Positions 8,705 to 17,676 of a DNA stretch of 64,000 nucleotides are shown piece by piece. The stretch is from contig NZ_CP101283.1 of the NCBI RefSeq assembly GCF_024298925.1, forward strand, positions 2,795,001 to 2,859,000. Direction: 5' to 3'. Position 1 is the stretch's first letter. Each line of letters opens with the position of its first letter. Both the position numbers and the translations under genes were made by a program. The notes below the pieces were generated by a model. That model searched no databases, had not been told where the DNA came from, and saw only the letters and a program-made list of their open reading frames with translations. This DNA is from Phenylobacterium sp. LH3H17 (GTDB lineage Bacteria; Pseudomonadota; Alphaproteobacteria; Caulobacterales; Caulobacteraceae).

Positions 8705-8870
8705 AGCTTGGCCCCGACGGCCTCAAGGGGCTGGCCGGGCCGTTGAACCCGATCCAATTACTCTGGCGTCCGAACGCAGAGAGGTTCGTGCCGACGCCCC
8801 CAATAGGATCGCCGAGCGTCGGGCGGCGTCATGTCGTTCACGCGGCGCGGCGGTCTTACAGTCGGCGCCG

Positions 8871-10409
8871 ATGACGGCGCCCTCATCCGGGCTTGACGCT
8901 ACGCCAACACGAGGGCCGTGCACCAAGATGACGATGGAAAGCGTGGATGGCGGGTCGCGGAACCAAGGGGCCCTCTTGGGTTACCCGCGCGGCGCGGTTC
9001 TCGTGGTCATGGTGGAGTTCTGGGAGCGCTTCAGCTTCTACAGCATGCTCTCGATCCTCGCCCTGTTCCTGACGGCGCCCCAGGTGCAGGGGGGGTTTGG
9101 GTGGAGCGCCGCGGCGGCCCTCAGGCTGGTCGGCATCTATACCGGGCTGATGTACGCCTTGCCGATCGTCGGAGGTCTCCTTGCCGACCGCTTCCTGGGC
9201 CATCGGCGGGCGATCGCCATCGGCGCGTCCCTGATGGTGGCAGGTCACTTCCTCATGGCGACGCCCGTGGTCATGCCTTTGCTGGTGGACGTCTTCACAG
9301 GCGCCGACACGACCACCGCCCTGCATCACCTCCAAGACCCCCTGGGCGGGTGGTCGCCGCCTGGCGCCCTTTCGGGCCGCGGAGAGGCCTTGAGCTATCT
9401 TCTGGTCAGCGGCGGGTTCTTTGTCGCCCTGGCCTGCCTGGTGGCGGGCAACGCCATGATGAAGTCGACGCTGGTCGTCGTTCTTGGCGACCTGTTTTCG
9501 CCGACCGACCCCCGGCGCGAGGGGGCTTACGCCTACTACTATCTGAGCATCAGCGTCGGGGCCCTCGTCGCCGGCCTGGCCTCGGGCTGGGTGGCCCAGC
9601 GATTTGGCTGGCACTACGGCTTCACGATGGCCGGAGGCGGCATGGCGGTGGCCCTGGGCCTCTACCTGAGGCTCGGAACACGGTGGCTTGGCCCGGCGAG
9701 ATCGCCGTCGACGCCGCAGGACCAACCCTCCCCGAGCCGTCACACCATCCGAGGTCGGGTCACGATCCTCGCGGCCCTCGCCGCCCTTCTGTGCATCTAC
9801 GAAATCGGGGCGTTCCAGTTATGGGGCGCTTGGTCCCTGTTCATCGAAGACGGGGTCGACCGGCGCATCGGAGACTTCACGATTCCGACCCCGTGGTATT
9901 CGGCGCTCAACGCCGCGACGGTCATACCGGTCACCCCCCTCCTCGCGACACTCTGGGTCTACCTTTCGGTTCGCCGAAGAGATCCCGACATCATCCAAAA
10001 ATACGCCCTGGGCCTCCTGCTCGGCGGCGCGTGCCTTGCGATGTTCGCCCTGGCGAGCGGCCAGGCGAGCGGTGGCGAGAAGGCCCACTGGGTCATTCCC
10101 GCGTTGGCCGTGATCATCACTTCGATCGGCGAAATCGTGGCCTGGACATCCACCTATGGGGCGGTGTACCGGCTAGCCCCCGCAAACCTCCGCTCCGTCA
10201 GCATGGGGGCCTTCTATGCCGCCACCATGGGACTGGGCGGCTTCCTGGCGGGGTGGCTGGGGCAGGCCACGGAGAGGATCGGCTACACCGCCTATTTCGA
10301 AGGTTTGGCCGCAGCGACACTGCTCGCCGCCGCCGCCGCCCTCGCGCTTCGACCAATCCTCGTTCGGTTGGCGGCAGCGGCCGGGGCGAGCCTCCGCGCG
10401 ACCTCCTGA
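8871..10409 (+). CDS. POT/PTR2 family proton-dependent oligopeptide transporter
   Basis: 512-residue integral membrane protein of the proton-coupled oligopeptide transporter family. The first helix has the family signature VEFWERFSFYSM (ExxERFxxY), which couples protons to peptide uptake. A second hallmark is GGLLADRFLGHRRAIAIGA between helices 2 and 3. About 12-14 hydrophobic segments follow, ending near residue 500. Start codons at 8871, 8928 and 8934 are all in frame; the cytosolic N-terminus before YPRGAVLVV is short in the family, so the later ATGs are possible. It would import di- and tripeptides for the peptidases and D-amino-acid enzymes that follow. MlrD, in microcystin-degrading sphingomonads, is also assigned to this family. 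Confidence 0.9.
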   Translation: MTAPSSGLDATPTRGPCTKMTMESVDGGSRNQGALLGYPRGAVLVVMVEFWERFSFYSMLSILALFLTAPQVQGGFGWSAAAALRLVGIYTGLMYALPIVGGLLADRFLGHRRAIAIGASLMVAGHFLMATPVVMPLLVDVFTGADTTTALHHLQDPLGGWSPPGALSGRGEALSYLLVSGGFFVALACLVAGNAMMKSTLVVVLGDLFSPTDPRREGAYAYYYLSISVGALVAGLASGWVAQRFGWHYGFTMAGGGMAVALGLYLRLGTRWLGPARSPSTPQDQPSPSRHTIRGRVTILAALAALLCIYEIGAFQLWGAWSLFIEDGVDRRIGDFTIPTPWYSALNAATVIPVTPLLATLWVYLSVRRRDPDIIQKYALGLLLGGACLAMFALASGQASGGEKAHWVIPALAVIITSIGEIVAWTSTYGAVYRLAPANLRSVSMGAFYAATMGLGGFLAGWLGQATERIGYTAYFEGLAAATLLAAAAALALRPILVRLAAAAGASLRATS

Positions 10410-10439
10410 TCCCGATCGAAGCCCAGAATCTAGCCGCCT

Positions 10440-10475
10440 CTCGTGGGGCGCCCGGCAAGGCGCCGGTGCCCCGCC
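10440..10475. terminator. Hairpin after the peptide transporter
   Basis: About 30 bp after the transporter stop the sequence forms a GC-only stem: GGCGCC, loop CGGCAA, GGCGCC, inside a larger imperfect GGGGC/GCCCC pairing. There is no T tract. The gap is shared with the convergent DeoR gene, so it could end both transcripts. Confidence 0.4.
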
Positions 10476-10542
10476 CTGTTGGAGCGCTTTCTCGCGCCGA
10501 CGGCCGGCTAACCCGACTGGCCGATCCTGACGGCGTTCGGGC

Positions 10543-11298
10543 TCAGCGGCTAGCGGACGGCGTGCGCCACTCGGCAGCCTGGAGATCCAGGTCACCCAAT
10601 TCGGTGATGACGCGGCGAAACGCCGACGCCCGGGCGAAATACATGGGTCGAACGCGCCCGATCTTGCTTGAATCGATCACGAGGAAGCTCTCCCGAGCAT
10701 TCTCGATCGCCTTCTGCTTGACCGGGACCTCATGCAGGTGCGCGCAACTCGCGCCTCGTTCGCGATCGACCCCCCCTGCCGAGAGAAAGGCCAGATCGAT
10801 TCCAAACTTCGACAGCGGCTCTCCGCCGTCGGCCGAAAACGACGCCGACCCGGAGTAGTAGAGGCCGCCCAGCAGCACCATCCGGACATCCGGCCGGGCC
10901 GCCAGTTGGGCCGCCACGTTGAGCGAATAGCAGACCACGGTAAGAGACATGTCCCGAGGAAGCATATGCGCCAGATGCACGAGGGTCGTGCCGCAATCGA
11001 TGAAGAGCGTCATGTCTGGCCTGATGAGGCTGATCGCGCGGCGGCAGGCCGACGCCTTCGCCTCTGCGAAACTATCTGCCTCTCGCTCGATCTGATAGAC
11101 GGACGGGCCCAACCGCCCGGCCGCCGGCACGATGTGACCTCCGAAATAGGCGAAGCGTTCCGGCATCGCCTCCACGTCGCGGCGGATGGTCATCTCCGAC
11201 ACCCCAGCCAGACTGGCAGCATCGCGCAGGCGCAGCACGCCCCGTTGATCGAGCGCCGCCGTCAGCGCCTCGACCCTCTCCTCTCTTCTCCGACTCAA
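10543..11298 (-). CDS. deoR: DeoR-type transcriptional regulator, close to E. coli DeoR
   Basis: 251-residue repressor of the DeoR family, starting at a TTG (no ATG or GTG in frame before the upstream stop). The N-terminal winged helix reads LRDAASLAGVSEMTIRRDVEAM. The C-terminal sugar-phosphate-binding domain has LFIDCGTT, VCYSLN, LAFLSAGGV, HEVPVKQKAI and VIDSSKIGRVRP. These stretches match E. coli DeoR, as I recall it, at nearly every conserved block, much better than they match GlpR or AgaR. In E. coli DeoR senses deoxyribose-5-phosphate. A deoxyribose operon with DeoR-like operators lies 24 kb away in this window (34.7 kb), which makes it the probable target. It is convergent with the peptide transporter. 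Confidence 0.85.
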   Translation of the reverse strand: MSRRREERVEALTAALDQRGVLRLRDAASLAGVSEMTIRRDVEAMPERFAYFGGHIVPAAGRLGPSVYQIEREADSFAEAKASACRRAISLIRPDMTLFIDCGTTLVHLAHMLPRDMSLTVVCYSLNVAAQLAARPDVRMVLLGGLYYSGSASFSADGGEPLSKFGIDLAFLSAGGVDRERGASCAHLHEVPVKQKAIENARESFLVIDSSKIGRVRPMYFARASAFRRVITELGDLDLQAAEWRTPSASR

Positions 11299-11591
11299 CG
11301 CCTGCAGCTCATGAAATCGCGGATGGCCCTTGTCTCACGTCCAATCCCCCCGCCAGATCCAGTCGGGTCATCCACTAGCAGACTCCATGGCCGTCAAACA
11401 GGTTGACCTCCTGTGGCCCCTGGCCGGGGTCTGCGAGCAGGAGCGCGCGCGCCTCGCGGCGCACGCGCCCTTCCGTCCGGCGAGCCTGACTCTTGGCGAC
11501 GACCGCCTCATGGACATTGGCAATCTCCAGAACTAAAATATGACTGTTCCATAGAGATAATGCACCACAATTGGCCCATTCGCGAGGTGAG

Positions 11592-12080
11592 ATGAAGGCG
11601 ACAGACGGGCTGGACCGCATGGATATGAAAATCCTGGCGCGCCTCGCCAAGGACGGCCGCATCAGCTGGCGCGACCTGGCTGACGAGGTCGGTCTCTCCC
11701 TGACCCCGGTGCTCCGCCGGGTGCGTCGGCTCGAGTCCGAGGGATATATCACCGGCTATGTGGCGCAGCTGGATGAGTCCCGGCTCGCCGGATCGATGAG
11801 CGTCTTCGTCTCGGTGACCCTCGAACGCCAGGTGAAGGACGCGCTCACCGCCTTCGAGGCGGAGGTCAGAAAATTGCCTCAGGTCATGAGTTGCTACCTG
11901 ATGACCGGCGGTGCGGACTATATGCTTCGGGTCGTCGTGCGGGACCTCGCTGAGTACCAAGCCCTTCTCCTGGAGGGGATCACCAACCTGCCCGGAGTGG
12001 CTCACATCCAGTCCAGCTTTGCGCTCCGGCCGGTGCTGGAACGCGGTCTCCTGCCCTCGGCGGCCCCGCTGGAAGCCTAG
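11592..12080 (+). CDS. Lrp/AsnC family transcriptional regulator
   Basis: 162-residue Lrp-type regulator. ATG 11592 follows GAGGTGAG; an in-frame TTG at 11571 is less likely. The N-terminal helix-turn-helix spans LDRMDMKILARLAKDGRISWRDLADEVGLSLTPVLRRVRRLE. The C-terminal RAM (amino-acid-binding) domain contains the typical VMSCYLMTGGADYMLRVVVRDLAEYQ and LPGVAHIQSSFALRPV. Such proteins form octameric rings that respond to an amino acid. Located between a peptide transporter and an MFS/peptidase/deacylase cluster, it may tune amino-acid or peptide uptake. The 290 bp upstream are AT-richer than average (around 11530-11570). Confidence 0.92.
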   Translation: MKATDGLDRMDMKILARLAKDGRISWRDLADEVGLSLTPVLRRVRRLESEGYITGYVAQLDESRLAGSMSVFVSVTLERQVKDALTAFEAEVRKLPQVMSCYLMTGGADYMLRVVVRDLAEYQALLLEGITNLPGVAHIQSSFALRPVLERGLLPSAAPLEA

Positions 12081-12166
12081 GCTTCAGGCCTGCCGCCGAA
12101 GGCGCCGTCATCAGATCTCCGGGCGGCAATGCTTCAGCTTTGCACCGCCTTGGCGGGGCTAAGACT

Positions 12167-13471
12167 TCACGCCGGGCAGGTCTCCAGTTCATCGTCCCCG
12201 GCGTGCTCGCGGAATCGTCTCGAGGCCAGCCAGTAGTGGAGGATGGACCACAGTGAGACGGCAAGCGTGACGACAAGCGCGTATCGCAGGGAGAAGCGCC
12301 CGAAGTGGGGCGCGAGGTAGTCGCTGAGGATGCCGACCGCCAAGGGTCCTGCGCCCATACCGATGAAGGCGCTGGCGAACATGATGATCGCCACCCCCAT
12401 CGCACGCATATTCGCCGGCACGACCGACTGGATGCTCGCCAAGCCGACGCCGGTCCCCAGGGCTGCGACCAGAGCCGCCAAAAATTTCGCGCCGATCGCG
12501 AAAGCGGCCACGGGATGCACGAAGGTGATGAAATAGAGGGGCAGCGACAGCCCGCTGGCCATGGCCGGGAGCCAGACCTCCCAACGACGATCACGCGCCA
12601 CGAGGCGAACCGAGATGATCCCGCCCAGCAGGATTCCCACCACGCCGCCCACCCCCGATGAGGCTCCAAGCCAGACGCCGACCTGGGCGATCGTGAGTTC
12701 ATGGACGCGAACGAAGAACGACGCGGTCCATTGGCCGAGGCCGTTGGCCACGAAGTTGCCGATTGAGACGGCGAGCAGGATGTGACGGTAGCTGCTTTGG
12801 CCCAGGAGTTGGCGGACATCGGTCCATAACTTCCCTGTCGCAGGCGGGGCGGTTTGCGCCAAATCCTTGTGACCGCGGCGCATCGGCTCGGCGACGGTCA
12901 ACCAGGCCAGGAGCCCGACCACGATGCCGGGCGCCCCGAGGACCGCGAAGACCCACCGCCAACCGAAGGTCTGCGCGACGATCCCGGCGGCCGCCAGCCC
13001 GAATGTGACGCCCACGACGCCGCCGGCCTGGAAGACGCTGATGGCGAAGGCGCGTTCCTTCGGTGGGAAATAGTCGGAGATCAGGGAGTGAGACGCCGGA
13101 ACGCAGCCCGCCTCACCGACGCCCACCCCGATCCTGGCCAAAAGCAGATGCCAGTAGGTGTGCGCCAGGCCGGACACCGCGGTCATCAGGCTCCAGAGCG
13201 TGATCGCGATGGAGAGTATTCGAACCCGGGAACTTCTGTCGGCCAGGCGCGCGATGGGAATGCCGAAGGACGCGTAGAAGACCGCAAAGGTGAACCCCGC
13301 CAGAAGTCCCACCTGGGTGTCGCTGATCTTGAGGTCGTTCTTGATCGGCTCGATCAGGACCGCAAGAACGCTGCGATCCATGTAGTTGAAGAAGCTGACG
13401 ATCGACAGGACGGCGAGCACATAGTAGCGCCGGCGGTGGATCACCGCAGGGTCCAGGAGGGGCGCGGTCAT
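12167..13471 (-). CDS. MFS transporter, spinster/hexuronate-like
   Basis: 434-residue, 12-helix major facilitator protein. Motifs: FFNYMDRSVLAVLIEPIKNDL in helix 1, LADRSSRVRILSIAI (MFS motif A) after helix 2, and GVGVGEAGCVPASHSLISDYFPPKERA in helices 4-5. This combination is common in the spinster-like and anion:cation symporter branches. ATG 13471 is chosen because the first helix begins soon after it; ATG 13525, overlapping the upstream gene end as TGACATG, is also in frame. It follows the MlrC-type and deacylase genes in the same direction, so it probably imports or exports their substrate or product. Confidence 0.88.
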   Translation of the reverse strand: MTAPLLDPAVIHRRRYYVLAVLSIVSFFNYMDRSVLAVLIEPIKNDLKISDTQVGLLAGFTFAVFYASFGIPIARLADRSSRVRILSIAITLWSLMTAVSGLAHTYWHLLLARIGVGVGEAGCVPASHSLISDYFPPKERAFAISVFQAGGVVGVTFGLAAAGIVAQTFGWRWVFAVLGAPGIVVGLLAWLTVAEPMRRGHKDLAQTAPPATGKLWTDVRQLLGQSSYRHILLAVSIGNFVANGLGQWTASFFVRVHELTIAQVGVWLGASSGVGGVVGILLGGIISVRLVARDRRWEVWLPAMASGLSLPLYFITFVHPVAAFAIGAKFLAALVAALGTGVGLASIQSVVPANMRAMGVAIIMFASAFIGMGAGPLAVGILSDYLAPHFGRFSLRYALVVTLAVSLWSILHYWLASRRFREHAGDDELETCPA

Positions 13472-13526
13472 GCCGAGGCCGCCTGGTCGAGGGTGAGGAT
13501 GATCGCCCAGCTGCGGACGAGCCATG

Positions 13527-14978
13527 TCACGAGCGCGGGTCCTCAAACTTGGGCCAGTAGGGGGAGATATTCTTCTTATACTTGATGTTTTCGAAGTCCG
13601 GCCGAAGTGTTCCGTCGCTCGTCACATAGATAATACGTTCTGAGAGCTGGGAAAACGACGCGAAGAAGTGCTGCGTCGACTTCGCAACGACAATATCCTT
13701 CGATTTTAGATCTATGCCGAACTCGTCATAGACCCGAGTCGTTAGGGTCTGGACGCGCTTCGAGATCAGGACGATGTCGATATTACCGACCGAGATCCAG
13801 GCCGAGTGGCCCACCGGCGACCTTCCTTGTCCAGCCTGGTCGTGGTCGCGGATGAGCCCCCTGACGGTCGCCTGGACGTCCACGGCGTCTCCGGAAGTCG
13901 CGCCGCACTTGCCACCGATCCGCAGGGGCAGCCGCGCGCCAAGGCCCGCGTCAAAGCAGATCTGAACGGCAATCGGATCCCAAACGCAGCCGAAGACCGC
14001 GCTGGCGGCGGTCTGGGCGAGAAGGGGTTTCAGAAGAAACGTGGAATCGCTGGGCGCGCCGCCTCCGGCATTGTCCGCGACATCGGCGAACACCACCGGC
14101 CGAACCGGCGAAGCAGCCGCGAGCTCCAAGGCCTCTTCGATCTCGACATAGCTGTCGCGCGCCTGGTTGCGAAGCTCCCAGATCTCCGCGCCCAGGACGG
14201 CCGCCAGATCCCTGGCTTGAGCGCGGTCTCCGTCCGTCACCACCAGGATGCGCGCGCCGCAATCGGGCACATCGAGCCAGGGATTGCCATGCACGAACGA
14301 CACCGACAGAACGCCGTCGACGCCCTCCAGCGCCGATATCCGGTCCACGAACCCTCGGGTCGGCTGCTGCGGCGTGCGCCACAGGCTGATCATCCGCGTC
14401 TCATGGACCTCGGAGACGGGCGAGACCTCTCCGCGCGCCGCCCGCAGGCACAGATTGTAGAGTTCGACGGCGCGCGGCGCGTGATCGATGTGCGGGTATT
14501 CCTTGAAGGTGATGATCGCCGTGGCGTTGTCGACCATCCTCGGGGTGAGGTGGGCGTGAAGATCGAGTTCAACGCCGATCTTCACGTCGGGACCCACCAG
14601 GGCCCTCAGCTTCTCAAGGGTGTCGCCCTCGCAGTCGTCATAGCCCTCCGCAGCCATTGCGCCGTGCATCAGCAGGAGGATGACGTCCAGGGGGCCGGCC
14701 GCCTTGACCTGTTCGAGCAGCCAATCTCGCAGCCCTTCATAGGCCGAACGCACCGTGTAGCCGCCCGGCTGGGCGATGGCCTGCAGACCTTCAATGAGTT
14801 CGTGCCCCTCGGCTTCGGCCAGCCGCCGCCACTCCCGAGGCGCGCGCAGCTGATTGCTGGGGTTCCTGAGCGTGCCGTCCTCGTACTCGAGAACCTCCTG
14901 CTGGAAACACTGGAGGCTGACCGGAAAGTTCGAGAAGCTGATCGTCTCGACGGCGAGGGAGCCAATGAAGATACGCAT
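13527..14978 (-). CDS. MlrC/microcystinase C-family metallopeptidase
   Basis: 483-residue protein of the M81/MlrC family, named after the zinc peptidase that finishes linear microcystin breakdown. Most members have unknown substrates. Visible family features: N-terminal RIFIGSLAVETISFSNFPV, the GVELDLHAHLT metal-ligand segment, KEYPHIDHAPRA, FADVADNAGGGAPSDSTFLL with Asp and Ser ligand or substrate contacts, and the C-terminal domain with the KSTQHFFASFSQL strand. Start ATG 14978. It lies between an N-acyl-D-amino-acid deacylase (upstream, 74 bp) and an MFS gene (downstream), so D-amino-acid-containing or otherwise protease-resistant peptides are plausible substrates. The family assignment is sure, the substrate is not. 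Confidence 0.9.
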   Translation of the reverse strand: MRIFIGSLAVETISFSNFPVSLQCFQQEVLEYEDGTLRNPSNQLRAPREWRRLAEAEGHELIEGLQAIAQPGGYTVRSAYEGLRDWLLEQVKAAGPLDVILLLMHGAMAAEGYDDCEGDTLEKLRALVGPDVKIGVELDLHAHLTPRMVDNATAIITFKEYPHIDHAPRAVELYNLCLRAARGEVSPVSEVHETRMISLWRTPQQPTRGFVDRISALEGVDGVLSVSFVHGNPWLDVPDCGARILVVTDGDRAQARDLAAVLGAEIWELRNQARDSYVEIEEALELAAASPVRPVVFADVADNAGGGAPSDSTFLLKPLLAQTAASAVFGCVWDPIAVQICFDAGLGARLPLRIGGKCGATSGDAVDVQATVRGLIRDHDQAGQGRSPVGHSAWISVGNIDIVLISKRVQTLTTRVYDEFGIDLKSKDIVVAKSTQHFFASFSQLSERIIYVTSDGTLRPDFENIKYKKNISPYWPKFEDPRS

Positions 14979-15052
14979 TCGGCAAGGCTTTCATGAGTGG
15001 AATTGCGCCGGCTCGCCTCGCGGTCGAGCCCACGATCAGGTAGGCTCGAAAT

Positions 15053-16663
15053 TCAATCGACCGGGGCCGCGCCGGGCGGACGCCGCCGGCTTCCCGGTCC
15101 CCGGAGCGCAATCCCCGGCGTCGCCGCCGTGGGTCTGCCGTCCGAAACCACCGCCTGCCCGTTCACCAGGACATGCTCGATCCCGACGGCCGCGGCGGTT
15201 GGGCTCTCCCAGCTGGCGCAGTCGTCGATCTTGTCGAGATCGAAGACAACGATGTCGGCGTAGAGCCCGGCCTTGATGAGGCCTCTGTCGTCGAGGCCCA
15301 TGCGCATGGCCGGCCAGCTGGTCATTTTCCGAACCGCCTCCGGGAGCGAGAGGACCTGACGTCGGCGCACATATTCGGCGATGATTCGCGGGAAGGTTCC
15401 GTAGCTGCGCGGGTGTGGGAGGCCAAGCCCATCCGTCCCACCCAGAACCGCCGCGGCGGCCGCATCGCTGCCGATGCTGGTCCATGGGAAGCGGAGCGCA
15501 GAGACCACATCGCTTTCATCCATCATGAAGTATAGCGCCAGGGCCCGGTTCGGCTGGGCCGCGAGCACGATGTCCCAGGCCACATCTGCGGGGTGCTGTC
15601 GGAGCTCCCGCGCGATCGTCGATAGGCTCCGGAAGCGGAAGCGGTCGTATTCGGGGTTGTAGGCATTGGCCAGGACGACATTGTCCCACCCACCGCTGGC
15701 CTCGACGAAGTTCGACCAGTCGTCGGTGGCCCCGGCTTCGACCGCGAGCTTGAGCTCATCGCGAACGGCGGGCGACCGCAGGCGCTCGAGCGCCGTCTGC
15801 TTGCCGTCGGCAAAGAGCCATGTGGGCGCGGTCACCTCCAGGCCCGTCGCCGCGGCCACGTACGGATACATGTTCGCCGCGATGCTCACGCCCCGCGCGC
15901 GGGCCGCCTCGATCACCCGGCCGACCTCGGCGATGAGCGTTCCTGCCCCGGGCCGATAGGCCGCCTTCAGATGGAAGATCTCCACCTGGACGCCGGCGCG
16001 TTCACCGATGGTGATCGCTTCCTCGATCGCCCCCACCAGGCCCTGCGCCTCGTCTCGCACGTGACTGGCATAGATGCCGCCATAGGCGCCCGCGGCCCTC
16101 GCCAGCTCCACGAGTTCGTCAGTGTCCTGGAAGGCCGCCGGCGCATAGACAAGGGCCGTGGTGATCCCGAAGCACCCCTGTTGCATCGCCGTGGCGATGA
16201 TCTCGCACATCCGCGCCATCTCATCGGCGGAGGGACGGCCGGAACCATCGCCCATGACCTCACGCCGGGCATGGGTGGCGCTGAAATAGGTCCCGAAATT
16301 GACGGCGACGCCGCGCCGCTCCAAGCCGTCCAGAAAGTCGGAAACCTGCGGCGCGGGCACTGGCGTGCCGAGCTCACCGGCGATGACCGTCGTGACGCCC
16401 ATGGCGGTCTTGTTGGGCGCCAGTCCGTGCTCCATGAGAATCTTGCCCGACTGGTCCATCATGTCGATGAAGCCGGGCGCGACATAGAGCCCGGTGGCGT
16501 CGATCTCCCGGATTCCCACCGCCTCGATCCGGCCGACCTTGGCGATGCGGCCGTCCTGGATGGCGATGTCGGCGGCGACCCAGGGATTTCCCGCGCCGTC
16601 CAAGACCCGCCCGTTGCGGATGACTTGGTCATAGGCCGCCACAGCCCCAGATGCGCCAGCCAT
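15053..16663 (-). CDS. N-acyl-D-amino-acid deacylase-family amidohydrolase, altered HxH
   Basis: 536-residue amidohydrolase of the D-aminoacylase family. ATG 16663 has a good ribosome site (GGGGGGAG). The family frame is complete: N-terminal beta-domain YDQVIRNGRVLDGAGNPW, GVTTVIAGELGTP, HVRDEAQGLVGAIEEA, EIFHLKAAY (Lys/His metal region), ANMYPYVAAATGLE, and a C-terminal SWPAMRMGLDDRGLIKAGLYADIVVFD. However, the canonical PGFIDxHxH metal site reads PGFIDMMDQSG (M69, Q71 in place of the two histidines). A mononuclear or metal-poor variant is likely. It is the first gene of a deacylase, MlrC, MFS set. Expected chemistry: hydrolysis of N-acylated D-residues, if active. Confidence 0.85.
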   Translation of the reverse strand: MAGASGAVAAYDQVIRNGRVLDGAGNPWVAADIAIQDGRIAKVGRIEAVGIREIDATGLYVAPGFIDMMDQSGKILMEHGLAPNKTAMGVTTVIAGELGTPVPAPQVSDFLDGLERRGVAVNFGTYFSATHARREVMGDGSGRPSADEMARMCEIIATAMQQGCFGITTALVYAPAAFQDTDELVELARAAGAYGGIYASHVRDEAQGLVGAIEEAITIGERAGVQVEIFHLKAAYRPGAGTLIAEVGRVIEAARARGVSIAANMYPYVAAATGLEVTAPTWLFADGKQTALERLRSPAVRDELKLAVEAGATDDWSNFVEASGGWDNVVLANAYNPEYDRFRFRSLSTIARELRQHPADVAWDIVLAAQPNRALALYFMMDESDVVSALRFPWTSIGSDAAAAAVLGGTDGLGLPHPRSYGTFPRIIAEYVRRRQVLSLPEAVRKMTSWPAMRMGLDDRGLIKAGLYADIVVFDLDKIDDCASWESPTAAAVGIEHVLVNGQAVVSDGRPTAATPGIALRGPGSRRRPPGAAPVD

Positions 16664-16733
16664 GAAACGCCACTCCCCCCGCGCCAGACCCCGGCCGGAC
16701 GCCGCGGGTCTCAATCTCGCGCATTCAGAACGC

Positions 16734-16763
16734 AAGTTTCTAATACGGCACAGATATCTCACA
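16734..16763. promoter_or_regulatory. 30-bp shared element, copy 1 (upstream of deacylase operon)
   Basis: One of three ungapped 30-bp matches in the window (others at 21997 and 27066). Invariant blocks at fixed spacing are AAGTTTC, an AT two bases later, CACA at positions 16-19 and TCTCA at positions 24-28. It lies 71 bp upstream of the deacylase ATG and reads on the strand opposite to the gene. Likely an operator or composite promoter for one regulator. Confidence 0.6.
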
Positions 16764-16854
16764 AACGCCGCTGCCGACAGCGGAAGCGGTTGTCCGATCG
16801 TCTTTCAGGGTTGTCGGAACGTCAGGTGGGGCGGCGCCCGAGGTGCGCGGCGAC

Positions 16855-16879
16855 GGCAGCCCCCCGGTCGGGGGCCGCC
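16855..16879 (-). terminator. Terminator hairpin after the XRE-cupin gene
   Basis: 31 bp past the XRE stop codon a stem of GCCCCC/GGGGGC with a 5-base loop is extended by GGC/GCC after one A-C mismatch. There is no T-run, as is usual in GC-rich genomes. It would separate the regulator transcript from the deacylase promoter. Confidence 0.5.
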
Positions 16880-16909
16880 CCTGACACCGAGGCGGTGACG
16901 CCGGCGGCG

Positions 16910-17554
16910 TTAGGCCGGCTCGGTCGCGGCGCGCAACCTGGGGGCGGGGGGTAGCGCCTCCAGAATGTCCTCGGAGGACGACGAGCAGACCGCGATGGCC
17001 CGGGCGTCGCCATCCCCGACAGAGAGGTAGGCATGCTTCATGCCGCTGTCGATATAGATGCCGTCACCAGCCTCGAGGCGCACCGGTGAATAGAATTCGG
17101 TCACGACCTCGATGGCGCCCTCAAGAACAACGATGAATTCCTCACCGCTATGGGTCACGAGATCCCCGAATTCCTCCATTGTTCTCGCGTGCATGCGACA
17201 CATGATCGGCTGCATGCGCTTCTTGGCCAGATCTGTGAACATGTAGACATGGTCATAGTTCTTGGTCTCAACATTGGCGCCCTCGCCGCGCCAGAACATG
17301 CTCCGGCGCCCCATCCCGGATCCTGGCCCCCCCTGTTGGGAGGCGCCAAACAGTTCGGCGATATCGACGCGAAGGCCCTCGCTGATTTGCAGCAGCTTGT
17401 CATAGGTGAGCGACATCTGCCCGTTCTCGACCTTTGACAGGGTCGAGCGCGCGATGCCCGTCTGACGCGCCACTTCTTCGAGCGTCAGCCCGCGCCCCTT
17501 GCGGATTGACCGCAGGCATTGCCCGAGCCTGCCCTTGTCATCGCCATTGGCCAT
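16910..17554 (-). CDS. XRE-family regulator with C-terminal cupin sensor
   Basis: 214-residue regulator. The N-terminal helix-turn-helix (residues about 9-65) reads LRSIRKGRGLTLEEVARQTGIARSTLSKVENG, typical XRE. The C-terminal cupin_2 domain (about 115-195) has HSGEEFIVVLEGAIEV and LEAGDGIYIDSGMKHAY, the small-ligand-sensing beta-barrel seen in PuuR- and SutR-like regulators of amino-acid and polyamine genes. ATG 17554 follows GAGGGATTG. It sits between the deacylase operon and the DAO oxidase, all on the minus strand. A degenerate copy of the local 30-bp element lies in its own promoter (17614-17643), so it is my first candidate for the factor that binds that element. Confidence 0.9.
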   Translation of the reverse strand: MANGDDKGRLGQCLRSIRKGRGLTLEEVARQTGIARSTLSKVENGQMSLTYDKLLQISEGLRVDIAELFGASQQGGPGSGMGRRSMFWRGEGANVETKNYDHVYMFTDLAKKRMQPIMCRMHARTMEEFGDLVTHSGEEFIVVLEGAIEVVTEFYSPVRLEAGDGIYIDSGMKHAYLSVGDGDARAIAVCSSSSEDILEALPPAPRLRAATEPA

Positions 17555-17613
17555 CAATCCCTCACTTCAACCCTTGTCCCGCCACGCCGGCATCCGCTCG
17601 CCTCAGAACGTTT

Positions 17614-17643
17614 CGAAGAATTCTTGTAGCGGATAGGAACATT
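17614..17643. promoter_or_regulatory. Degenerate 30-bp element and AAGAATTCTT palindrome upstream of XRE gene
   Basis: In the opposite orientation, this stretch matches about 14 of the 22 defined positions of the element at 16734, 21997 and 27066. It also contains a perfect 10-bp palindrome AAGAATTCTT at 17616-17625. Location 60 bp upstream of the XRE start fits autoregulation. It is a weak match and could be chance. Confidence 0.35.
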
Positions 17644-17676
17644 TGTCCAGGGTTGGACCGCCCCATACACCGGGGC

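Noticed and set aside
8918-10858. A 646-residue frame overlapping the peptide transporter
   Set aside because: It is the +1 shadow of the transporter, extends into the antisense of the DeoR gene and has no transmembrane pattern.
16734-16763. Reading the 30-bp element as a sigma-54 promoter (GGCAC block)
   Set aside because: The element lacks the -12 GC at the required distance and would point away from the downstream genes.
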